From contig JAJDAL010000036.1 in the NCBI GenBank assembly GCA_029261875.1, positions 62,001 to 126,000 of the forward strand: a DNA stretch of 64,000 bases. The letters are read 5' to 3'. Shown one piece after another: positions 34,652 through 43,819 of the stretch. Position numbers and translations under genes: made by a program. Position 1 is the first letter of the stretch, and each line of letters opens with the position of its first letter. Source of the DNA: Deltaproteobacteria bacterium (GTDB lineage Bacteria > Myxococcota_A > UBA9160 > JAJDAL01). The notes below the pieces were generated by a model. That model was not told the DNA's origin and ran no database searches. It saw only the letters and a list, made by a program, of their open reading frames with translations.

Positions 34652-36329
34652 AGTCCGGGCCTTCGCCGCCTTCGGGGGGGGTCCAGGTGATGATCTGGTA
34701 CGGATCCGCGATATCGCAGGTCTTGCAGTGCACGCAATTTTCGTGGTGGATGAAGAGCTTGTTCTTTCCCGCGTTCTCTTCGTCCGGGACCATTTCGTAG
34801 ACCGCGGCCGGGCAGAAGTGTTGGCAGGGATTCCCGTATTCCTCGGTGCAGACATCCCGGCATAGATCCGTATCCGCGACCACCAGGTGGGACGGTTGGT
34901 CGGCCTCGTGAGCGGTTCCACTGAAGCCCACCAGGTGTTCCTTGCTGAACGTCAGCTTGTTGTCGAACTCGAATTCTTCCTTCTGGCGCTGCTTGGCGGG
35001 AAGCTCCGAGATCTTTTTCATCTTCGTGTGCCCGGCTTCGAGATCCATCTTGCCCAGCATGCCGCGCCCGCCGGTGATCATGCGCAGGGGCTCGTTGAGG
35101 AAGAAGAAGAGGGGACCCTTCTGGACCGAAGTCTGGAAGTGACGCGCTTGCACGTGTTCCTCGTACGCCCAACTCGTGCGGTAGCGCTCGGCGTAGCCGC
35201 CGAGGGTGACGGAACTCGTGTCGCCACTCACCAGGGCATCGACGATCGTCTCCGCGGCCAACATGCCTGACTTCATCGCCATGTGGACGCCCGCCAGGTT
35301 CTGGGCGTTACAGAAACTCGCGGAGTCGCCCACGAGGAGCGCACCGTCGGTGTAGAGCTTCGGTTGCGAGAGCAGACCCCCGCTGGGCAACGCCTTGGCG
35401 CCGTAGCGAATCAACTCCGCGCCATCGAGAAGGTCTGCCATCCAGGGGTTCGTCTTGAATTTCTGCGCTTCGAGATGGGGATCGTTGTAGGGATTCTCGG
35501 AATCGAGGAGTGTGACGAATCCGTAGGAAACAAGATTGTCCTTCATGTCGTAGAGCCACATGCCGTGGAACTCTTTGAAGAAGCGCGGGAACGATGCGCC
35601 GTGAATGACGCGGCCGGGCTTGTGCTTCTCGGGACGCACGCGCCAGATTTCCTTGATGCCGGTTTCGAAGACCTGAGGACCGGTCGCCAGTCCCATCTGA
35701 TCGATCAGTTGCTTCGAGAGTGTGCCCCGTACGCCTTCGCCGAGCACCGTGACCTTGGCGAGGATGTCCATGCCGGCTTCGAAGGTGGGCTTCGGTTTTC
35801 CGTGCTTGTCGATGCCCTTGTCGCCGATCCGAACACCGATTACGCGGTTGCCCTCGGTCAGGATCTTGTCCGCCGCGAACCCGGGGTAGATGTCCACGCC
35901 GGCTGCCTCGCAGCGCTCGGAAAGCCACTTGCTCACGTTGCTGAGGGAAATCGTGTGGTAGCCCTTCTTGGCGAAATTGGGCGGCACGAAGGGCGAGCTG
36001 ATCTTGCCCTTCGGATGGAACATGTAGAAAAGCGCATCCGTGCAGACGTGTTCGGTGGGGAAGCCTTCGCTTTCGAAGTTGGGAACCAGTTCGCGAATGG
36101 CTTTCGGGTTCATGACTGCGCCCGAGAGCATGTGGTCGCCGACGTTCGCGGATTTCTCGATTACCAGCACCGAGGGCGGTTCGATCGTCTTGCCGCCCGT
36201 CTTCTCCGCGCGGTCGTTGTGGGCCTGTACCTGGTTCATCAGGTGCAGGGCCGACGCGAGCGTCGCGGGACCGGCACCGACGAATAGGACATCGACTTCC
36301 AGGCTCTCTCGTTCGACGGGCTGGCTCAT
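34638..36329 (-). CDS. Electron-transfer flavoprotein:quinone oxidoreductase
   Basis: A 563-residue membrane-associated FAD and 4Fe-4S enzyme passing electrons from acyl-CoA dehydrogenases via ETF to (mena)quinone. VDVLFVGAGPATLASALHL is the FAD motif (about 12-30), GDHMLSGAVMNP follows, GLLSQPKLYTDGALLVGDSAS is the second FAD block, and the C-terminal ferredoxin-like part has CRDVCTEEYG, CQHFCPAAVYE and CVHCKTCDI cluster cysteines. Full family length. The ATG has GGAGATT at correct spacing. It fits the acyl-CoA dehydrogenase at 13-15 kb. No etfAB is adjacent. Confidence 0.92.
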   Translation of the reverse strand: MSQPVERESLEVDVLFVGAGPATLASALHLMNQVQAHNDRAEKTGGKTIEPPSVLVIEKSANVGDHMLSGAVMNPKAIRELVPNFESEGFPTEHVCTDALFYMFHPKGKISSPFVPPNFAKKGYHTISLSNVSKWLSERCEAAGVDIYPGFAADKILTEGNRVIGVRIGDKGIDKHGKPKPTFEAGMDILAKVTVLGEGVRGTLSKQLIDQMGLATGPQVFETGIKEIWRVRPEKHKPGRVIHGASFPRFFKEFHGMWLYDMKDNLVSYGFVTLLDSENPYNDPHLEAQKFKTNPWMADLLDGAELIRYGAKALPSGGLLSQPKLYTDGALLVGDSASFCNAQNLAGVHMAMKSGMLAAETIVDALVSGDTSSVTLGGYAERYRTSWAYEEHVQARHFQTSVQKGPLFFFLNEPLRMITGGRGMLGKMDLEAGHTKMKKISELPAKQRQKEEFEFDNKLTFSKEHLVGFSGTAHEADQPSHLVVADTDLCRDVCTEEYGNPCQHFCPAAVYEMVPDEENAGKNKLFIHHENCVHCKTCDIADPYQIITWTPPEGGEGPDYSQM

Positions 36330-36500
36330 GGAATCTCCAATCTGTTCTCGACCGGTTGGGGGTCGGGGTATTCTGCGCTCCGACCCATTCCCTAGATCGG
36401 CGGATTCGGCCCCAAACATAGGCGACCCGAATGCGGGGTCAACGCGCACCCGGCTGCCCAAAAGCGATTGGGTGGCTTGTAGTTGCGATATATTGGTCCC

Positions 36501-37469
36501 ATGAATGGACTGAAGAGCAACCAGGAGGCGGATCCGTCGGGGCTCGCCGATGTAATCCGCGAGTTTACGACCGTGTATTGCCTGACCCGGCGCGTGTCGA
36601 ACCAGTTTCGCCAAGGGGAGCTGCGCTTCGAGGACGTCACGAAGCTGATCGGTGACGACGAATCGAGTGCCCTATTTCGCTTGAAAGAACGCTGCCACGC
36701 CCTGTTTCGGCGGGATCCCGCCGAAGGCGAAGTGGTCATGCGACGCGAGGCCCTCTTCGATCTTGCGGTGGGTTCGCTGTTTCACGAGGCCATGAAGTTC
36801 CGGGAGAATTTCTATCAGCGAGAGAGCTATGGACCCAAGGTGCGCGCCTTGAGGAAGGAGGGGGACCCGGACACCCATGAGCTGTTCCGCGAGTTCGAGA
36901 AGATCCTTTCGGTCACCTCCGAGCGCTTGGAGGAGGCACTTCAGGAAACCGATGTGCTGCTTGCTCAAACTCGTCAACAGTTTCGCGTGCTCCTCGGTAT
37001 CTACAAAGACACCGGACACGTCGCTCGCTTTCTCGTCGAGAACGGACCCTTGCTGGCGGAGGTTTTCGTCGAAGAACCCGAACGCTTGCTGGAGGAGCTC
37101 TACGGTTCTTCCGCGGCCGCCTACGAGCGCGCCGCGCGTTCCTATCTGGACAGCGGCTATTTCGATGAGGCCAAGGGCGTGCTCCACGAAGCGAGTTCGC
37201 GCGGGTCGAACGACGTGGCGTTGACGCGACTCACCGCCTACGCGGAGGGCATGAGCGCCTATTTGTGTGGGGAATACACGCGTGCCGTCGACCGCGTCGC
37301 CAATTGGCTCGACGCAGTTCCGAGCGCCGACGAAGCGCGCTACGCCGCCCTGGCGCTGTCGGCGTTTTCCCGCATCGATCCCTTGCTCGACGAAACGGAG
37401 CGTGAAGCGCTTGGCGATGCTTCCGCGCTGTTGACGGCGCGCCTCCAGGAAGTGGCGGCCCGAGCCTGA
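36501..37469 (+). CDS. Uncharacterised helical protein
   Basis: A 322-residue protein I do not recognise. It has no signal peptide or membrane segment, is rich in Glu, Leu, Ala and Arg, and is predicted mostly helical; the middle (about 120-170) looks like coiled coil, and the C-terminal third (YERAARSYLDSGYFDEAKGVL, then an A/L-rich stretch) resembles TPR-like helical hairpins. A TATATT -10 element (36489-36494) ends six bases before the ATG, so the mRNA may be leaderless. It converges with lgt (16 bases between stops). Confidence 0.6.
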   Translation: MNGLKSNQEADPSGLADVIREFTTVYCLTRRVSNQFRQGELRFEDVTKLIGDDESSALFRLKERCHALFRRDPAEGEVVMRREALFDLAVGSLFHEAMKFRENFYQRESYGPKVRALRKEGDPDTHELFREFEKILSVTSERLEEALQETDVLLAQTRQQFRVLLGIYKDTGHVARFLVENGPLLAEVFVEEPERLLEELYGSSAAAYERAARSYLDSGYFDEAKGVLHEASSRGSNDVALTRLTAYAEGMSAYLCGEYTRAVDRVANWLDAVPSADEARYAALALSAFSRIDPLLDETEREALGDASALLTARLQEVAARA

Positions 37470-37485
37470 AGCGTCCGGCGCGCGC

Positions 37486-38223
37486 CTATTCGGCGTTCTT
37501 GAAACGGTAGAACAACCAGCCCGAGAGCCCGAGCACGATCAACCCGATCCCGATCCATTGGGGCTCCGTCATTCCCAAGGCCACTCTGGGATTCACCCGC
37601 CAGTACTCGATGAACAAGCGCCCGACGCCGTTCAAGGCGATGTATTCCCCGAATAGGAAGGGGCTGGCTCGGCGCCGACTCCAGAGCAATGCCGCGACCG
37701 GTAACAACCAGGCGACTTCGTAGAGCTGCGTGGGATGGACGGTTTCGAAAGTGGGCGGAGCGCCCTTCGGAAACGCGACAGCCCAGGCGACATCGGTGAC
37801 CCGCCCGTAATCGTCCCCCACCAGAAAACACCCGACGCGACCAATCGCCTGCCCGACGGCGGCACCGATACATACGCTGTCGGCAAACATCTTGATGTTC
37901 ACGCGGTGGACGCGGCAACCGATGGCGCCGATCAAGGTGCCGCCGATCAGGCCGCCATACCAGGTGATTCCGTCGCGGGAAAACAGCGCTGCATTGAAGC
38001 TGGATTGGTCGCGGGCCCACATGTCGATGGCGAAATAGAGCTTCGACCCCAGGATTCCACCCGACATGATCCAAAGAAGAATGGTGGTCGCGATCTCGGG
38101 ATCGAAGTCCCGCTCCTGCAGTCGGACACCGGTAATCCACGCTCCAACCAGAAATCCGACGGCCATCATCACGCCGAAGGAACTGATGGAGAAGCCCCAG
38201 AGGTTCACGATTTCGGGATACAT
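37486..38223 (-). CDS. lgt: Prolipoprotein diacylglyceryl transferase
   Basis: A 245-residue polytopic inner-membrane enzyme, seven membrane segments expected. It transfers diacylglyceryl from phosphatidylglycerol to the lipobox Cys of prolipoproteins. SRDGITWYGGLIGG lies in the HGGL region (with Tyr in place of His), and AIGRVGCFLVGDDYG is the Lgt signature; HPTQLYE follows. Standard length. The N terminus MYPEIVNLWGFSISSFG is typical. Client candidates here are the cupredoxin-like lipoprotein and possibly the subtilase. Confidence 0.92.
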   Translation of the reverse strand: MYPEIVNLWGFSISSFGVMMAVGFLVGAWITGVRLQERDFDPEIATTILLWIMSGGILGSKLYFAIDMWARDQSSFNAALFSRDGITWYGGLIGGTLIGAIGCRVHRVNIKMFADSVCIGAAVGQAIGRVGCFLVGDDYGRVTDVAWAVAFPKGAPPTFETVHPTQLYEVAWLLPVAALLWSRRRASPFLFGEYIALNGVGRLFIEYWRVNPRVALGMTEPQWIGIGLIVLGLSGWLFYRFKNAE

Positions 38224-38618
38224 GCGGGGCGGAATGTAACGGAACCTACTCGAGTGGTGGGGCCGGTTGCTCGATACAGCGCCGATATGGGGAATGGGAG
38301 CACGCAGAATCCACGCAGCGGAATGGGCGATCGCCGAGGGACAGGGTTTGGTGCAAACCCGTGTTCTAAAAGCTCTTCTCTTTCCGGCGTGGCGATTCGC
38401 ACGCGGGATCCGGGCCGCGATGGCGGGTGTCCGGGGCCTCGGATAAAATCCGCCTGTCCCCGCGGTCGCGCGTTTTGATCGTGGGAACGCTCGTCCCCCT
38501 GCTCCGTAAGGCCCTGCACCGTTGTGCGCGGGGTCTCGGCTCGGGGTTGCTTCCGGTACCGGATCCCATTTCGGTCGGGACTGGAAACAGCGACGAGATT
38601 GACAGCGGAGCAGGACCT
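38224..38618. other. Divergent intergenic region between lgt and the transglycosylase gene
   Basis: About 395 bases without a gene I can support. It holds a perfect hairpin GGGTTTG-GTG-CAAACCC (38344-38360). A reading frame is open from 38427 into the transglycosylase, but its codons look non-coding. Promoters for both flanking genes must lie here; none stands out. Confidence 0.4.
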
Positions 38619-38630
38619 TTGAAACGGACG

Positions 38631-39167
38631 ATGACACGCACGCGAATCGCGTTGATGCTGGTCGCCGGGTTCCTCATGGCCGGTGAGCGGGTTCACCCGA
38701 CGCCCCCGGTCGACGCGTCGCCGCAACACGCCGAAGCCCCGTTCGATGCGACCGCGGTTGGGCGCGTCATGGGCGAGGCAAACCCGGCACTCTCCCTGTC
38801 CGAGCGCAACCGAATCGGTCAGGCCGTCATGCGCTGCGGGGCGGAGCAGGATCTCGATCCCGAACTCGTATCGGCCATCATCCTGGTAGAAAGTCGTGCG
38901 CGCCCCTGGGCCCGAAGTCCCAAAGGTGCGGTCGGTCTGATGCAGGTCATGCCCTACATGCTCGAGTCTCTCGAGCTCGCTGGAAATTTCACCACGATCG
39001 AAAGCAACATCGAAGCGGGGTGCGCGATTCTTTCCAGCAACATTCGGCGATTGGGTGATGAAGACGGCGTGTCCGCATACTTCTGGGGCTCGGACATTCG
39101 AAGCGTTACCTACCTTCACCGCGTTCGGGCGGCCCGAGCCGAAGTCCGTCGCCTGTTCGAATCCTAA
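38631..39167 (+). CDS. Lytic transglycosylase, SLT domain
   Basis: A 178-residue exported peptidoglycan hydrolase. A signal or anchor segment (about 6-20) is followed by a soluble lytic transglycosylase domain: ILVESRARPWARSPKGAVGLMQVMP includes the catalytic Glu and the GLMQ motif; YFWGSD sits where YNxG is usual. It cleaves glycan strands to anhydro-muropeptides in the periplasm. Start is uncertain: ATG 38631 or a TTG four codons earlier with AGGA upstream. Confidence 0.82.
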   Translation: MTRTRIALMLVAGFLMAGERVHPTPPVDASPQHAEAPFDATAVGRVMGEANPALSLSERNRIGQAVMRCGAEQDLDPELVSAIILVESRARPWARSPKGAVGLMQVMPYMLESLELAGNFTTIESNIEAGCAILSSNIRRLGDEDGVSAYFWGSDIRSVTYLHRVRAARAEVRRLFES

Positions 39168-39274
39168 ACCCTCAACTCACCCGGAACTCGTTGTGGCCGA
39201 CGCGACATCCGTCGGTTTCCCCCTCGGAGTAAGCGTCGTGCCGAATTCCGGGTCAGATTCCTAGGGACGTCAGC

Positions 39275-40132
39275 ATGCAACGTCGAATCGTACGGCGGCG
39301 GGAATCACGCTTCGCAGCCGCGGACGGCCTGTCCCTTTTTCGTCGCGCTTGGTTGCCCGAGCGTGCCGATGCGATCCTGGCTGTGGTTCACGGATTTGGT
39401 GAACACAGTGGACGCTACGACCATGTGGGCGCCTGGTTCGCCGAGCGAAACTATGGGGTTCACGCCTACGACCACCGGGGGCACGGTCGGTCCGCCGGGC
39501 CACGTTGTCACGTGCGACGCTTCGAGGATTATCTCGATGACCTGGTGACCTTCCTCGAGCGGATTCGCGAGGAGCACCCGAAACTTCCGATCGTTTTGCT
39601 CGGTCACAGCATGGGGGGATTGGTCGTGGCCGCATGCTTGTGCGAGCGCGACCCGGAAGTGGTCTGTGCGGTGTTGTCGGGTCCGGCGCTTACCTCGCCC
39701 CGGGTTTCGAATGCGCGTCGCTTCTGGGGGCGCGTTGCGAGAACCCTGCTTCCCCGCGTTTCGGTCCAGGGCGGGGTCGATCCCGAGCTGCTCTCCCGCG
39801 ACCCGGAAGTCGTTCGGGCCTACGAGGAAGATCCGCTCGTAACCCGCAAGGCCACGGTCTCGCTCATGACCGAGCTTCTGTCCGCCATCGAGAGGACGCG
39901 TCCCGCCGGGGCGCAGGCGAGGGTTCCGGTACTCGTTCTCCACGGGGAGGAGGACCGGATCGTCTCTCCCGAAGGAAGCCGGGAATTTGCCCTGACCCTT
40001 CGCGACCCGCACAGTACACTTCGCGTCCTGCCCCAATTGCGGCATGAGATTCTGAACGAGCCGGAACAAGAGGTGTTGTTTCGGGAAATCCTCGAGTGGC
40101 TCGCCAAGCCCATGGGAGAATCGCAAGCGTGA
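39275..40132 (+). CDS. Alpha/beta hydrolase, monoacylglycerol-lipase-like
   Basis: A 285-residue serine hydrolase of the Hydrolase_4 / S33 group. VVHGFGEHSGRY and AYDHRGHGRSAG are family blocks, GHSMGG holds the nucleophile, LHGEEDRIV the Asp and LRHEILNE the His. The HGxGEHSGRY motif is characteristic of monoacylglycerol lipases and lysophospholipases. The start is an ATG at 39275. The stop overlaps the moaC start by three bases (GTGA), so they share an mRNA. Confidence 0.85.
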   Translation: MQRRIVRRRESRFAAADGLSLFRRAWLPERADAILAVVHGFGEHSGRYDHVGAWFAERNYGVHAYDHRGHGRSAGPRCHVRRFEDYLDDLVTFLERIREEHPKLPIVLLGHSMGGLVVAACLCERDPEVVCAVLSGPALTSPRVSNARRFWGRVARTLLPRVSVQGGVDPELLSRDPEVVRAYEEDPLVTRKATVSLMTELLSAIERTRPAGAQARVPVLVLHGEEDRIVSPEGSREFALTLRDPHSTLRVLPQLRHEILNEPEQEVLFREILEWLAKPMGESQA

Positions 40133-40614
40133 GCTTGACCCATCTGGATGAAGCCGGTCGCGCCCAAATGGTCGACGTCGGAGAAAAACCGATCACCCGG
40201 CGCGAATGCGTGGCACGGGGAGCGGTCCACATGGCGCCCGCAACGCTCGCCGAGCTCGTCGAAGGGAAGAATCCGAAAGGGGACGTGTTTGCGACCGCCC
40301 GTCTTGCGGGCATCCAAGCCGCGAAGCGAACTGCGGATTGGATTCCCTTGGCTCACCCTTTGCCTCTCGACCTGGTGGAAGTGCATGTGACACCCGACCG
40401 GGAGAGTCATTGCATTCGTTTGGAAGCGCGCGTCTGCGCGCAGGCACGGACCGGTGTGGAGATGGAGGCCATGGTGGCGGTCTCGGCGGCGGGTTTGACG
40501 GTTTACGACATGTGCAAGGCCATCGATCGAAGCATGTCTCTCGAATCCGTGCGATTGGTACGGAAGAGCGGCGGAAAGAGCGGGGAATGGAAACGCACGG
40601 ACGAAGCCAAATGA
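40129..40614 (+). CDS. moaC: Cyclic pyranopterin monophosphate synthase
   Basis: A 161-residue enzyme of the molybdenum cofactor pathway that converts the MoaA product to cyclic pyranopterin monophosphate. Conserved TARLAGIQAAKRTADWIPLAHPLPL, GVEMEAMVAVS and VYDMCKAIDRSM are present. The GTG start (MSLTHLDEAGRAQMVDVG) gives the standard length. It overlaps the lipase-like gene before it and, by four bases (ATGA), the PEGA protein after it. No moaA, moaE or moeA is nearby. Confidence 0.95.
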   Translation: MSLTHLDEAGRAQMVDVGEKPITRRECVARGAVHMAPATLAELVEGKNPKGDVFATARLAGIQAAKRTADWIPLAHPLPLDLVEVHVTPDRESHCIRLEARVCAQARTGVEMEAMVAVSAAGLTVYDMCKAIDRSMSLESVRLVRKSGGKSGEWKRTDEAK

Positions 40615-41831
40615 AACGACGCGGGGGAGTCGGTCTGATCGTCGTTGCTGTCGCGCTGCTGTTCCATTCCATCGGCGCAGCGAATTCCGAATCGTTCGAA
40701 GTGGTGCATCTCGAACCGAATGAGAATGCGTCTTGGCGCATGGGGCGCATCTTCTCCTTTCTGCGCCCGGGGTTCTATTACGAAGATCGCTTCATCCACG
40801 TGGAGACGACGCCGCCCGGAGCCGACCTCGATCTCTATTACGTGCGTGCGAATTTTCAGAAACGCTACGAGCAATCCGTGGCGCCCGCGAAGATCGTTCT
40901 CCCGCGGCGGATCGATGCCGGTGACCGCGACAATGTGATGATCCGCGCCACGCTGGATGGCTTCAAGGGCAAGGAGATTTCGCTCCGCGTCCTGGGGAAA
41001 GAGACCGAAGTCAACATCGAGCTCGACGAATTGCCCAATACGCTGCGCTCGGTGGCCCATACGTATTTCGCGGGACGCGCGTCGTTGCAGTTCCTCACCG
41101 ACGAAGCGTTGACCGCACGCATTCAAGAACGCGAAGAGGGTTTCAACCTCATCATGAACGAGACCGCGAAGAGCGAGACGCTCGAAGCGGAATTGAAGCA
41201 GCTTCACGGCGCACTCGTGGACGAAGTCACCGCACAGCAATTGGGCGAAGACCTGATGATTCGCGTGGAATTGAGCAGTCTCGGCAAGAAGAAATCCCTG
41301 GATCTCCGGGCGCGCCAATCCCACGACCCGGTTCGCGACGTCTATCGCTATGCCCTCGACCTGATCCCGAAAGCCGGGGCGACGGGGGAAGTGGAACGGG
41401 TGAAGGTGGCCTTGGCACGATTGCGTGCTTCCGACGTGACGGGCTGTGCGCTTCACTTCGACGCCGCGCTTCGCAAAGCGCTCGATCCCTCGGACCTGGC
41501 GCGGGCACTCACACCGCGCGGTGAATACACGGATCGCTATTTGCGGGCGGCGATGCAGCGCCTCGGTCAGATTTCGGCCGGTGGAAAAGTGACGCTGACG
41601 GACGGGACCACCTATCGCCCGGCCGCTCCGCTGGAACTCGCCGCCGCGATGAGCCAGGCCGCCGTGGTCAAAGGCTACCTGGCCGCTCTCCGCAGCCTGG
41701 CCGCTCATCTCGAAGGCGGGGCCGCGCGCGTGCAAACGTTTCAGAGCCTCGTCGCGCCGGAACACGAGGTCGGCGAGTTTGCCGCCACGGTGAAGGCCGC
41801 CGAAGCCGCGGAGCGTCGCTGCCGCCAATAG
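40611..41831 (+). CDS. Exported protein with PEGA-like N-terminal domain, function unknown
   Basis: A 406-residue protein with a Sec signal peptide (1-24, cleavage near GAANSES). Residues about 55-135 look like a PEGA domain (VETTPPGADLDLY ... KIVLPRRID ... ATLDGFKGKEISLRV). The remainder is helical and Leu/Ala/Arg-rich with no family I recognise. It is translationally coupled to moaC by an ATGA overlap although no functional link is evident. It ends 32 bases before radC. Confidence 0.65.
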   Translation: MKRRGGVGLIVVAVALLFHSIGAANSESFEVVHLEPNENASWRMGRIFSFLRPGFYYEDRFIHVETTPPGADLDLYYVRANFQKRYEQSVAPAKIVLPRRIDAGDRDNVMIRATLDGFKGKEISLRVLGKETEVNIELDELPNTLRSVAHTYFAGRASLQFLTDEALTARIQEREEGFNLIMNETAKSETLEAELKQLHGALVDEVTAQQLGEDLMIRVELSSLGKKKSLDLRARQSHDPVRDVYRYALDLIPKAGATGEVERVKVALARLRASDVTGCALHFDAALRKALDPSDLARALTPRGEYTDRYLRAAMQRLGQISAGGKVTLTDGTTYRPAAPLELAAAMSQAAVVKGYLAALRSLAAHLEGGAARVQTFQSLVAPEHEVGEFAATVKAAEAAERRCRQ

Positions 41832-41863
41832 TCCCCGCAACCGCGGTCCCGCGGAAGAAATCC

Positions 41864-42529
41864 ATGCATGCTGCGAATGACGGGCCGCGCGAACGCCTGG
41901 CGGCGCTCGGCCCCGAGGCCTTGGGGGATTCGGAGCTGGTTGCCCTGCTGCTGCGGACGGGGGGCAATGACGCGGATGCGCTCGAAACCGCGCGGGAACT
42001 GCTCGTCCGACACGGCGGCCTTTCCGGGTTGGCACGGGCCAGCGTTCGCGAACTCCGAGGGCCCGGCGTCGGCCCGGTCAAGATTGCCAGCTTGCGCGCG
42101 GCGCTCGAACTGGGCCAACGCATGGCGACCCGACGCATCGCCCAGGGCGATGCCATCGGCGATCCGGCGGATGTCTACCACCACTTCTATCCGCGCTTGC
42201 GCCACGCGCTGTGCGAATGCTTCTACATCCTGTTGCTCGACGGTCGCCATCGTCTTTCGCGCGAGGTGTTGGTGTCGAAGGGAACCTTGACCGCCAGCCT
42301 CGTTCACCCGCGCGAAGTGTTCCGCCCGGCCTTGCGGGAAGCGGCTGCCTCCATCGTGCTTGTCCACAACCACCCCAGTGGCGATCCGACCCCTTCCGCC
42401 GAAGACCTGGCGGTTACGGAGCGTCTGGTACGCGCCGGGGAAATTCTGGGCGTGGGCGTGCTCGACCACGTGGTGGTCGCGGAGCAGGGCTATCGGAGCC
42501 TGCGGGAAATCGGCGCCTTCCCTGGCTGA
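41864..42529 (+). CDS. radC: RadC family JAB/MPN domain protein
   Basis: A 221-residue protein: N-terminal UPF0758 helix-hairpin-helix part (1-80; SDSELVALLLRTG-like, LRGPGVGPVKIA) and C-terminal JAMM metalloprotease-like domain with VLVHNHPSGDPTPSAED, the metal site. The name refers to a disputed DNA-repair role; the activity is not settled. Standard length. The ATG at 41864 gives MHAANDGPRERL, the usual N terminus. Confidence 0.9.
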   Translation: MHAANDGPRERLAALGPEALGDSELVALLLRTGGNDADALETARELLVRHGGLSGLARASVRELRGPGVGPVKIASLRAALELGQRMATRRIAQGDAIGDPADVYHHFYPRLRHALCECFYILLLDGRHRLSREVLVSKGTLTASLVHPREVFRPALREAAASIVLVHNHPSGDPTPSAEDLAVTERLVRAGEILGVGVLDHVVVAEQGYRSLREIGAFPG

Positions 42530-42627
42530 GCGCAGCGCTCGGTCGGGTTTTCCCCCTAAGGCGTAGCGGGCGATCGGTCGATCCAAGAAGCGAACCTTCT
42601 ACGCCCGCCCCCCGGACGAGGCTTACG

Positions 42628-43002
42628 ATGACCGATCCCGAAACCCGCGAGCCCGTAAACGTAACCGCCGAAGAGAAGCGCGAAACGCCGCGAACTGCAG
42701 CGGTGTTGAGAGTGGACTATTCGACCACCGACTCGTTCTTCTCCGACTTCACCACCGACATCAACGAAGGCGGAATGTTCATCGAAACCGACCACCCCCA
42801 CGCCAGCGGTACGGCGGTCTCGCTCCACTTCCAACTTCCCGGTGAAGATTCGATCAAGATCCAAGGCCGCGTCGTCTGGAGCCGCGAAGGCGAATCCCCG
42901 GAACCCCCCGGCATGGGCATCGAATTCGAAGACCTGACGGAAGACGCCAAAGCCACCATCAACCGTCTCGTCCGCGACCTCCGCACCGAAGGCCACCGCT
43001 AG
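42628..43002 (+). CDS. PilZ domain protein of the Myxococcus paralogous type
   Basis: A 124-residue single PilZ-fold domain: RETPRTAAVLRVDY, TTDINEGGMFIETDHP, GRVVWSREG, GMGIEFEDL. This matches the short PilZ-like family expanded in Myxococcus and relatives (TIGR02266 type). The canonical RxxxR c-di-GMP site is only partly kept (KRETPR) and DxSxxG is DINEGG, so binding is uncertain. A clean hairpin terminator follows the stop. Confidence 0.8.
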   Translation: MTDPETREPVNVTAEEKRETPRTAAVLRVDYSTTDSFFSDFTTDINEGGMFIETDHPHASGTAVSLHFQLPGEDSIKIQGRVVWSREGESPEPPGMGIEFEDLTEDAKATINRLVRDLRTEGHR

Positions 43003-43010
43003 ACAAAAGA

Positions 43011-43040
43011 AAAGCCCCGTCCACCGACGGAGCTTAAATT
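43011..43040 (+). terminator. Hairpin terminator after the PilZ gene
   Basis: AAGC (bulge) CCGTC-CACC-GACGG (bulge) GCTT forms a stem flanked by A-rich sequence upstream and TTAAATT downstream, so it could work in both directions. Confidence 0.55.
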
Positions 43041-43062
43041 CGACACGGCCTAGCTACCCGAC

Positions 43063-43203
43063 CGGTTTGGGTTTGCCGGGGGTGTTTTCGCGAAGTAAAG
43101 CGCAGCGAGCAGCAAGCACGTTGAGTCGCACCTAGCTCAACCCATCGCAAAGCAAGCCGTCGAGCGAGCCATGAGCGAAAACACCCCCGGCAAACCCAAA
43201 CCG
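43063..43203. repeat. 29-bp perfect inverted repeat, 141 bp overall, between convergent genes
   Basis: Arms 43063-43091 and 43175-43203 are perfectly complementary over 29 bases (left arm begins CGGTTTGGGTTTGCC). The 83-base interior contains a smaller hairpin GTTGAG/CTCAAC. The hexamer CCTAGC occurs left of, inside and right of the element. It lies between the stops of the PilZ and ssb genes. It may be a terminal-inverted-repeat element (MITE-like) or a structured RNA/terminator. Confidence 0.65.
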
Positions 43204-43226
43204 CGCCCTAGCGAGCAAGCCCGAAA

Positions 43227-43673
43227 CTAGAAGGGAATATCATCATCCGACGGAGGCGGAGGCGCCCCCTCGTCTCCAGAGCGAGCCCGTCGCTGGCCAC
43301 CGCCACCACCACCGCTGCCGGCGTTGCCCCCTTCACCCCCACGGCCTCCCAAGAACTGAACCGTGTTGGCGTTGATCTCCGTGGTCTTGCGCTTCTGGCC
43401 TTCTTTGTCTTCCCACTCGCGTGTCTGGAGTCGACCTTCCAGGTAAACGGTTCGACCCTTGGCGAGGTATTCGGCGCAAAGCTCCGCGGTGCGCCCCCAG
43501 GCGACGATGCGATGCCACTCGGTGCGCTCTTCTTTCTGACCGCTTTGTTTGTTGTTCCAATTCTCTGTCGTCGCCAGTGTGAAGTTGACGACCGCTTGGC
43601 CGTTGGCCGTGTATCGCAACTCCGGGTCGCGACCGAGATTCCCTACAAGAATGACCTTGTTGACGCCTGCCAT
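43227..43673 (-). CDS. ssb: Single-stranded DNA-binding protein
   Basis: A 148-residue SSB: OB-fold (1-108; [32 protein letters not shown]), a Gly-rich linker and the acidic tip DDDIPF that recruits replication and repair partners. Standard length and both ends are intact. It is divergent from ftsK, with 146 bases between the start codons. Confidence 0.96.
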   Translation of the reverse strand: MAGVNKVILVGNLGRDPELRYTANGQAVVNFTLATTENWNNKQSGQKEERTEWHRIVAWGRTAELCAEYLAKGRTVYLEGRLQTREWEDKEGQKRKTTEINANTVQFLGGRGGEGGNAGSGGGGGGQRRARSGDEGAPPPPSDDDIPF

Positions 43674-43819
43674 GTGTTCCTACCTCTCTCTCGGGACACG
43701 AGAACTGGAGTGAAGAGTTTCCATCATAGCAGCGCTTGACGTGTGTTCGTTGTCGTCGGTAACCTTGTCCCACTTCCGTCCCCGGGGGGTGAGGGGCGAG
43801 TTGTCTGAGAACCAACACA

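Noticed and set aside
36330..36614. N-terminal extension of ETF-QO by an upstream start
   Set aside because: The ATG at 36329 has a good Shine-Dalgarno and the usual N terminus; the extension is low-complexity and overlaps the divergent promoter region.
38427..38618. Upstream extension of the transglycosylase gene
   Set aside because: It would bury the signal peptide inside the protein and has no conserved residues; a start near 38619-38631 is better.
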